Shown: positions 29,914 through 35,373 of the stretch, in pieces | How positions within the stretch are numbered: the stretch's first letter is position 1 | Layout: each line of letters starts with the position of its first letter | Assembly (NCBI RefSeq): GCF_000426925.1 | Contig: NZ_KE384696.1 | Location: 70,551 to 105,923, forward strand | Direction: 5' to 3' | DNA: 35,373 nucleotides | DNA from: Dolichospermum circinale AWQC310F | Lineage (GTDB): Bacteria > Cyanobacteriota > Cyanobacteriia > Cyanobacteriales > Nostocaceae | Notes under the pieces: model-generated | Told to the model about the DNA's origin: nothing | The model's database searches: none | The model's input: the letters and a program-made list of their open reading frames with translations, nothing else | Made by a program: the position numbers and the translations under genes

Positions 29914-30907
29914 TGGCTTTCGTCATGATCTTAATTCTTTTTCTTTCTGCCATGCCAAATACAAAAACTATTTGATAACCATCCACACAAGCTATCCATT
30001 TACCATTATCAAGTTGATGTGGATCAATATTGTGCATACCAATTTTATTCCAACCATCACCACTTCCTTTAATCACTGGATTATGGATGATCTCTTTTTC
30101 TTCATAGTTAGTAGTTGTCAAATTTGTAATTTCATAAGCCCTAACTTGATTACCATAAAAACCCACCACATCCTGTGTATATCGGAAAATCTTGCCATCA
30201 GATACTATTACCCTTCCTCCCGGTCTGGATATATGAAAATTTCCTTCTATTAAAGGACTTTGAGGATGCTTGACCCAATTTCCCATTAATTCATCAGCAT
30301 AGTAAAGATGCAGTATATTCCCCTGGGGAGATGTCGTAAACATCCACCATTGATCATGGAAATTTAAAATTGAAGAATCTACATAATCGTTGCCTTCTAG
30401 TAAAGTTTTAACTAATGTCCATTTAGTAGGAAATTCAACTGCTTTATATAGCCTAATTGCATTAGCTTTATAGCTTTCTGGAATCATATAGTATTCATTT
30501 TGGAACTTGAATACATAAGGATAAGATAAATGAAAATCCTCCCTAATTATGATTTGTTCATAACGCCAATTCAAGCCATTTTTGCTAGTTGCAAGTCCTA
30601 TCTCTCCTTTAAAATTCAAACTATTTAGTACCTCGAAAAACATATACCAAATCCCATTTTCACAAACCATAAATGGATCAGCAACTAAGTCTGCTGGTAT
30701 ATCTGTAACATCTTTGGCCGTCAAAACCGGATTTTTGATATTCTCTGGAGAACTTAATTGAAAAGGTGATTCCCCTGTATAAATTCCTATTGACCAATCA
30801 CATTTTCTTCTCAGAAAAGTTCTCACTGTTTTTTTGAGGGAAGATAAATAGTTTGATTTGGGAAAATCTTTGATCTGAACTCTATTACTTAATTCCATAA
30901 TTTTCAT
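29900..30907 (-). CDS. Five-bladed beta-propeller protein, GINT1 N-terminal-like / GH43-like fold
   Basis: Soluble protein of 335 residues without a signal peptide or membrane segments. It shows repeated propeller-type segments: ADPFMVCENGIWYMFFEV, IGLATSKNGLNWRYE, SYPYVFKFQNEYYMIPES, VDSSILNFHDQWWMFTTS and SRPGGRVIVSDGKIFRYTQD. This pattern matches the domain found at the N-terminus of glucosamine inositolphosphorylceramide transferase 1 and in many bacterial polysaccharide loci, where it is often linked to a formyltransferase. The fold resembles GH43/GH32 hydrolases. It could bind or modify the sugar or be a transferase; I cannot say which. It lies between the dehydratase and wzx genes and overlaps the latter by 14 bp. 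A second ATG three codons in is an alternative start. Confidence 0.75.
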   Translation of the reverse strand: MKIMELSNRVQIKDFPKSNYLSSLKKTVRTFLRRKCDWSIGIYTGESPFQLSSPENIKNPVLTAKDVTDIPADLVADPFMVCENGIWYMFFEVLNSLNFKGEIGLATSKNGLNWRYEQIIIREDFHLSYPYVFKFQNEYYMIPESYKANAIRLYKAVEFPTKWTLVKTLLEGNDYVDSSILNFHDQWWMFTTSPQGNILHLYYADELMGNWVKHPQSPLIEGNFHISRPGGRVIVSDGKIFRYTQDVVGFYGNQVRAYEITNLTTTNYEEKEIIHNPVIKGSGDGWNKIGMHNIDPHQLDNGKWIACVDGYQIVFVFGMAERKRIKIMTKANAKK

Positions 30908-30935
30908 TGAGATTGATTTAAACTATCAAGACTGT

Positions 30936-32975
30936 TTATGCACCTGTTGGCTCGATATTTGCTAAAATATTTACCGGCCTATGGGGGGTCTGATTTGCAT
31001 ATTTAGCTGCATCTAATAAACTGCTTTCCTCGGGGAATTTCGGTTTGTAACCTGCTACTAATTGCGACAGCAATAAAATAATAGAATTGGTATCATTTCT
31101 GGCAGCTACTCCTAGCAATTTTTCTACAGTAATATTCAAAGAATTAGGAATAATCCGACTCGCATTTTTTACAACTAATAGTTTTTCATGTTCAGTATTT
31201 TCATACTCTTCCCCCTCAATAAACAATTCCTCAAATAGCTTTTCCCCCGGTCTTAAACCTGTAAATACTATGTCAATATCTTTGTTAACTTCATATCCTG
31301 AAAGATGAATTAATTCTTTTGCTAAATCTACAATTTTCACAGGTTCACCCATATTTAACATTAAAACTTCACCACTACGACCAAGAATAGATGCTTGCAA
31401 AACTAGTTGAACTGCTTCCGGTATGGTCATGAAATATCGGCAAATATCAGGATGAGTAACTGTAATTGGTCCCCCTGCTAAAATCTGTTTTTGGAACGTA
31501 GGAACTACACTACCACGACTTCCTAAAACATTCCCAAAACGCACAGCTACATAGGATTTACCACTTTCTTTTGCAGCTTGTAAAACTAACATTTCCGCTA
31601 CTCTTTTACTAGCACCCATGACATTAGTAGGATTAACTGCTTTATCTGTGGAAATCATCACAAAATGTTCAACATTATATTGCAATGCTACTTGTAGTAA
31701 ATTTCTCGTTCCCATTACATTATTAGTAATTGCTTCTGCGGGATTTAATTCCATCAGAGGAACGTGTTTATGAGCCGCAGCATGAAAAATTACATCCGGT
31801 TTAAATCTCTCAAAAGCGTGTTCTAATCTCGACTGCACTCTAATATCAGCAATGAAGGTATAAATCTGCGGTATATTAACATCCGTCGCTGATTTATGAT
31901 TATTTTTCAGTATTTGGATCAGTTTTTCTAGTTCTTGTTGGATATTAAAAACAGAATTTTCTCCATGGCCAATTAGGATAATTTTAGCTGGATGACAACG
32001 TAAAATTTGTCGGCATAGTTCACTACCAATTGATCCTCCTGAACCTGTGATTAATACTGTTTTGTTCTTGATAAATTGGGCTACTCTTTCTAGTTCTGTC
32101 TGAATGGGTTCACGTCTGAGTAAATCCTCAATTTTAATGTCTCTAACACTATCTACTCTTACGCGACCATTCAGGATTTCATATATTCCTGGCAAGGTAC
32201 TAGGTTGCACTCCATTGTTTTGACAAATATCTACAATTTCTCTAATAGTTTGTCCAGGAACTGTAGGCATTGCAATGATAACTTTATGGATTTTTAGTGT
32301 TTTGATAACTTCAGAAATTTTCTGGCGATTTCCTAATACGGGAATTCCCCTTAAATGTATATTCTGTTTTTTGATATCGTCATCAATAAATCCTACGGGA
32401 TAAGCTCCAAATTGGGGATTTCTTTGCATATCTTCTACAAGGGAAACCCCCGCACTACCAGCACCAATGATCAGCACTCTTTCTCTGTTTTTAGATATTT
32501 TTTGTCTATGGCTTATTCTTTCTACAACTCGAACACTAAACCGCAGTAAAATCACAAATATGCAAGATAGTATTCCCTCCAAAATTGGCAGTGATTGCGG
32601 AAGTTCACCTAATAGCATCTCCAATAAATTAAATAGGGTCGTTTGCATGACTACCACACCCATCATCAATGTGACTATATAAATCCCTTCTTCGATGCTT
32701 GCGTACTTCCAATAGCGTCTATAAAAACCAACCCCCCAAAAGATAATTAGTTTGACTACTAAAAACAAAATTGTCGCAATTCCCAACTGGAAAATATCTT
32801 GTTGCAAGTTCAGATTACCATCTAAACGCAATCCTAATGCTAACAATGGTGTCATTGCAAAAACCGTGATATCACAAATAAACCAATGTCTATTCCTGAT
32901 TTTACTTAATTGATTTGATAATTTTCTAATTGTTCTCTGAATAGTAACGTGAGAAACAAAAAATAGGATATTCAT
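30936..32975 (-). CDS. Membrane-bound nucleotide-sugar 4,6-dehydratase (PglF/WbpM/CapD family)
   Basis: Expected to convert UDP-GlcNAc to UDP-4-keto-6-deoxy-GlcNAc, the first step to bacillosamine and related 4-amino-6-deoxy sugars. The 679-residue protein has four N-terminal membrane segments (about 32-50, 64-84, 97-118, 130-148), a first Rossmann domain with GAGSAG (171-176) and the catalytic SDR domain with GSGGSIGS (311-318). The active-site pattern is STDK (442-445) with NVMGASK, where M453 replaces the usual tyrosine and K457 is kept. This Met-x3-Lys signature is known for WbpM and PglF. It is the first gene of the co-directional locus, with GGAGAT before the start (SD) and a 593-bp non-coding region upstream, so the main promoter probably lies there. 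Confidence 0.95.
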   Translation of the reverse strand: MNILFFVSHVTIQRTIRKLSNQLSKIRNRHWFICDITVFAMTPLLALGLRLDGNLNLQQDIFQLGIATILFLVVKLIIFWGVGFYRRYWKYASIEEGIYIVTLMMGVVVMQTTLFNLLEMLLGELPQSLPILEGILSCIFVILLRFSVRVVERISHRQKISKNRERVLIIGAGSAGVSLVEDMQRNPQFGAYPVGFIDDDIKKQNIHLRGIPVLGNRQKISEVIKTLKIHKVIIAMPTVPGQTIREIVDICQNNGVQPSTLPGIYEILNGRVRVDSVRDIKIEDLLRREPIQTELERVAQFIKNKTVLITGSGGSIGSELCRQILRCHPAKIILIGHGENSVFNIQQELEKLIQILKNNHKSATDVNIPQIYTFIADIRVQSRLEHAFERFKPDVIFHAAAHKHVPLMELNPAEAITNNVMGTRNLLQVALQYNVEHFVMISTDKAVNPTNVMGASKRVAEMLVLQAAKESGKSYVAVRFGNVLGSRGSVVPTFQKQILAGGPITVTHPDICRYFMTIPEAVQLVLQASILGRSGEVLMLNMGEPVKIVDLAKELIHLSGYEVNKDIDIVFTGLRPGEKLFEELFIEGEEYENTEHEKLLVVKNASRIIPNSLNITVEKLLGVAARNDTNSIILLLSQLVAGYKPKFPEESSLLDAAKYANQTPHRPVNILANIEPTGA

Positions 32976-33568
32976 ATCAGTATCTCCAGGAAAATCTACA
33001 GAATTTTTTCACTGGATAAACACCTGAAATTATGATTAATAACCTCAAAAAACTGCTGACGCAAATAACCCTATTCAATTATCAATCATAGGGATTACCT
33101 GCCCAGTTCTAAATTGGTTATCCATACAAACAAATCTTAATGGTAAAATGGTGGAAATTTAATCATCAATGAATCTACTCAATATCTTCATCATTTTTTG
33201 GGAGTTTATCCCAAATCACATAGCATCAATAGCTAATTAATGAAAATATATTCTTGCGGTTTGTGTCTTCTGCCTCTGGGGTGATAATTTACAAGAATAA
33301 ATTTTCACTAGTCATGTTTGAGTGCTATATAATTTATATTTACTAACCAAATATGAACATAATCTATGGGTTATTATTTTTTGCTTTGAACTATAAACTT
33401 TTTATCAAGTTTTCACTCATTAAGTCACGCCAGGTTGACATAATTCCTGATTAAATCAAAATAATAGCAAAATAATAGCAGCAGACATAGTAGTTACACC
33501 ATATCTGCTGCTTAATTGGACGGGAAACTTCGATTGTTAACTATAAGTCTAATCCGCGTTTAATCACC
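32976..33568. other. 593-bp gene-free region between ilvH and the polysaccharide locus
   Basis: AT-rich, with no plausible gene in any frame. It should contain the promoter of the leftward polysaccharide operon, but I see no convincing minus-strand -35/-10 pair. A TTGACA at about 33434 points the other way, with no gene to serve. The right end holds a hairpin that looks like the ilvH terminator. Confidence 0.6.
33477..33513 (-). terminator. Probable intrinsic terminator of ilvH
   Basis: Inverted repeat with arms containing AGCAGCAG and CTGCTGCT, extended by ATA/TAT pairing with one mismatch or bulge, and an 11-13-nt loop. On the minus strand it is followed by the T-rich ATTATTTTGCTATTATTTTG. 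It lies about 55 nt after the ilvH stop codon, in the right orientation for leftward transcription. Confidence 0.6.
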
Positions 33569-34087
33569 CTAGACTTTTACCTGTAAAGACTTCAGTAATT
33601 CAGTATTTACACCTGATTCACGAGTTAGAGAAATTTTACCTGTACGGGCAATTTCCCTCAGTCCAAATTTTTGTAGCACTTGAACTATCGCTACCATTTT
33701 ACCAGGATCACCCACAACTTCTAAAGTCAAAGAATCTTCAGCCACATCAACAATTCGCGCCCGGAAAATCTGAGATAATTCAATTATTTCTGAACGATTA
33801 CTGCTATTAGCATTTACCTTGAGAAGCATCAATTCTCTTTCTACGCAAGGTATTTCTGTAATATCTTGCACTTTGAGAACATTAACTAACTTATACAGTT
33901 GCTTGGTAAGTTGTTCGATGATGCGATCATCACCAGGCACAACCATTGTAATCCGCGATACTCCTCCCTGCTCCGCAGGGCCGACAGCAAGGCTTTCAAT
34001 ATTAAAACCCCGACGTGCAAATAAACTAGCAATGCGGGATAGAACTCCCGCTTCATCTTCAACTATAACTGACAGCGTATGTTTCAT
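33569..34087 (-). CDS. ilvH: Acetolactate synthase small (regulatory) subunit
   Basis: Regulatory subunit of the first enzyme of branched-chain amino acid synthesis; it binds valine for feedback inhibition and activates the catalytic subunit. The product (172 residues from the ATG at 34087) begins [37 protein letters not shown]-type sequence, a textbook N-terminal ACT domain (about 1-75). The C-terminal domain (about 80-160) includes EVVGDPGKM and [14 protein letters not shown] two codons upstream (34093) is an alternative start. The gene is unrelated to the polysaccharide locus, has its own terminator-like hairpin, and is a conserved chromosomal gene marking the right border of that locus. 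Confidence 0.96.
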   Translation of the reverse strand: MKHTLSVIVEDEAGVLSRIASLFARRGFNIESLAVGPAEQGGVSRITMVVPGDDRIIEQLTKQLYKLVNVLKVQDITEIPCVERELMLLKVNANSSNRSEIIELSQIFRARIVDVAEDSLTLEVVGDPGKMVAIVQVLQKFGLREIARTGKISLTRESGVNTELLKSLQVKV

Positions 34088-34123
34088 CGGCAACTAAAAA
34101 AGCATGGCATGAACGCAGACCGG

Positions 34124-34135
34124 CACTCATGAGTG
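34124..34135. other. 12-bp perfect palindrome upstream of ilvH
   Basis: CACTCATGAGTG lies about 37 bp before the ilvH start. It could be an operator or part of the leader, but nothing more in the sequence supports a role. Confidence 0.3.
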
Positions 34136-34202
34136 CGAAGCGAATTTCTACCACGCTGAATTGTCGGTCTTAATTCTTATTTTATCAGAAAACGCCGTAA
34201 TA

Positions 34203-34280
34203 CCCCATCCCTCTACAGGGTGGGGATGTAAGGCGGGTAAAAATTAAACACCCTTCAAGCGATATTAAGCGCAGCTTAAT
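34203..34280. other. Two hairpins before tnpB, possible subterminal structures of the element's left end
   Basis: A G/C-rich hairpin (34203-34225; CCCCATCCCT against AGGGTGGGG with one bulge) and a perfect 7-bp stem ATTAAGC-GCA-GCTTAAT (34264-34280) lie 97-174 bp upstream of tnpB. IS200/IS605 elements carry hairpins close to their ends instead of inverted repeats, so one of these may mark the left end. The exact boundary cannot be set without the right end. Confidence 0.4.
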
Positions 34281-34376
34281 CGTGAGAGAGGGTAGTTTCA
34301 TTTTTACCAATCTTAGGGATTGACTAATTTCCTAAAGTATACTATACCTAAAACAGGTCGAATTAGTAATAAAAAA

Positions 34377-35373
34377 ATGATTGTTTTTGAATTTAAAGCC
34401 AAAGGCACAAAGCAGCAATATCAAAAAATTGCTCAGGCTATACGGATAACCCAATTCATCCGTAACAAGTGCTTGCGCTTTTGGATGGACAATCAAAATG
34501 TTAAATATTACGACCTGAATAAATACACTGCGGTATTAGCTAATGAATTTGATTTTGCTGATAAATTAAACTCAATGGCTAGACAGAGTGCAGCCGAGAG
34601 AACTGCTTTTGCAATTAAAAGATTTTTTGATAATTGCAAAGCAAAAGTTCCAGGTAAGAAGGGTTATCCCAGATTTCAAAAAAATAACCGTTCAGTTGAA
34701 TATAAAACAAGTGGATGGAAACTTTTAAATGACCGTAAGCACATTACTTTCAAAGATAAATGTGGTATTGGTCAGTTAAAATTAATTGGAACTTGGGATT
34801 TACATTTTTACCAGATTAAGCAAATAAAGAGAGTTAGGATAGTTAAACGTTCTGACGGTTATTATATCCAGTTTTGTGTAGATGCAGAACGAAATATTGA
34901 CATCAATGCCACAGGTAAAACCGTTGGTTTAGATGTTGGTCTTAACAGTTTCTATACTGATTCCCAAGGAGATAAAGTTGATAATCTCAGGTATTTGCGG
35001 AAGTCAGAAAAATCTTTAAAACGATTACACAAAAAAGTTAGTCGTAAAAATAAAGGTTCTAATAATCGCAAAAAAGCTATTAACCGTCTTGGTAGAAAAC
35101 ATTTGCAAGTTTCGCGTCAACGTAAAGACTTTGCTATAAAGACAGCATTGTGCGTGGTCAAATCTAACGATTTAGTGGCCTTTGAAAAACTGCAAGTGAA
35201 AAATATGGTTAAGAATAGCAAATTAGCCAAATCAATTAGTGATGCGGGGTGTTCATTGTTTACTCAATGGTTAGAATATTTTGGTAAAGTCTATGGGCGT
35301 GTAGTTGTATCAGTTGCACCACAATATACTTCTCAAAATTGTTCTAATTGTGGAGAAATAGTTAGAAAATCCC
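34377..35373 (+). CDS. tnpB: IS200/IS605-family TnpB (RNA-guided nuclease family), 3' end beyond the window
   Basis: First 332 codons of an open reading frame that runs off the right edge; full TnpB is usually about 400 residues. It begins MIVFEFKAKGTKQQYQKI, with the characteristic VPGKKGYPRFQK (91-102). RuvC-like nuclease motifs are present: D186 in GLDVGLN (RuvC-I) and E270 in VAFEKLQVKNM (RuvC-II). The first half of the zinc finger is C322-x2-C325 (QYTSQNCSNCG). The third RuvC aspartate lies outside the window. The frame is intact as far as seen. It is the only plus-strand gene, convergent with nothing and divergent from ilvH. No TnpA-type Y1 transposase gene is found in the 283 bp before it, so this is a tnpB-only element unless tnpA lies to the right. 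Confidence 0.93.
   Translation, partial: MIVFEFKAKGTKQQYQKIAQAIRITQFIRNKCLRFWMDNQNVKYYDLNKYTAVLANEFDFADKLNSMARQSAAERTAFAIKRFFDNCKAKVPGKKGYPRFQKNNRSVEYKTSGWKLLNDRKHITFKDKCGIGQLKLIGTWDLHFYQIKQIKRVRIVKRSDGYYIQFCVDAERNIDINATGKTVGLDVGLNSFYTDSQGDKVDNLRYLRKSEKSLKRLHKKVSRKNKGSNNRKKAINRLGRKHLQVSRQRKDFAIKTALCVVKSNDLVAFEKLQVKNMVKNSKLAKSISDAGCSLFTQWLEYFGKVYGRVVVSVAPQYTSQNCSNCGEIVRKS

Noticed and set aside
29861-30253. 130-codon plus-strand reading frame
   Set aside because: It overlaps the flippase and beta-propeller genes entirely in antisense. The minus-strand frames have clear protein family features and this one has none.
33430-33470. Plus-strand promoter starting with TTGACA near 33434
   Set aside because: It would point into the antisense of ilvH with no gene downstream, and no good -10 at proper spacing was found.

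Overview
The window is cyanobacterial chromosomal DNA, most likely from a filamentous Nostocales (Anabaena/Nostoc-like). Evidence: a complete four-repeat phycobilisome core-membrane linker gene (apcE), about ten copies of the cyanobacterial octamer HIP1 (GCGATCGC, e.g. 753, 7397, 10963, 16050, 16783, 17253, 18237, 24436, 27869, 28506), a heptamer tandem repeat of the TTACCCA type, and AT-rich DNA. The exact genus cannot be fixed from sequence alone.

Layout. (1) 1-3487: tandem repeat, then apcE on the minus strand. (2) 3488-4369: gene-free spacer with several related short hairpins. (3) 4370-32975: about 28.6 kb of co-directional minus-strand genes forming a Wzx/Wzy-type exopolysaccharide locus. 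In transcription order: a membrane nucleotide-sugar 4,6-dehydratase (PglF/WbpM type), a beta-propeller protein, a Wzx flippase, a GT4 glycosyltransferase, a Wzy polymerase gene that is frameshifted here, three more GT4 enzymes, a secreted glycoside hydrolase-like protein, a PglC-type initiating phosphoglycosyl transferase, a NeuD-type acyltransferase, a 1582-residue formyltransferase/NRPS/luciferase-like monooxygenase hybrid, two acyl carrier proteins, a FabG-like reductase, an adenylate-forming ligase, a KAS III, a PglD-type acetyltransferase, a metallo-beta-lactamase/Rieske fusion, a DegT aminotransferase and a Wzc-type tyrosine autokinase. (4) 33569-34087: ilvH, minus strand. (5) 34377 to the end: the 5' part of an IS200/IS605-type tnpB, the only plus-strand gene.

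How the genes may work together (inference). The dehydratase, aminotransferase, PglD-like acetyltransferase and PglC-like transferase match the route that makes UDP-N,N'-diacetylbacillosamine or a related 4-amino-6-deoxy sugar and loads it on undecaprenyl phosphate. Four GT4 enzymes would extend the repeat unit, Wzx would flip it, Wzy would polymerise it and the Wzc-like kinase would control chain length and export. Embedded in this is an unusual block (about 7.7-19.4 kb) with its own carrier proteins, KAS III, ketoreductase, ligase, NRPS-like megasynthase, two left-handed-beta-helix acyltransferases and a Rieske protein. It looks like a dedicated pathway that builds a small acyl or formyl-aminoacyl group, possibly oxidised, to decorate the sugar. 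This block is the most interesting part of the window.
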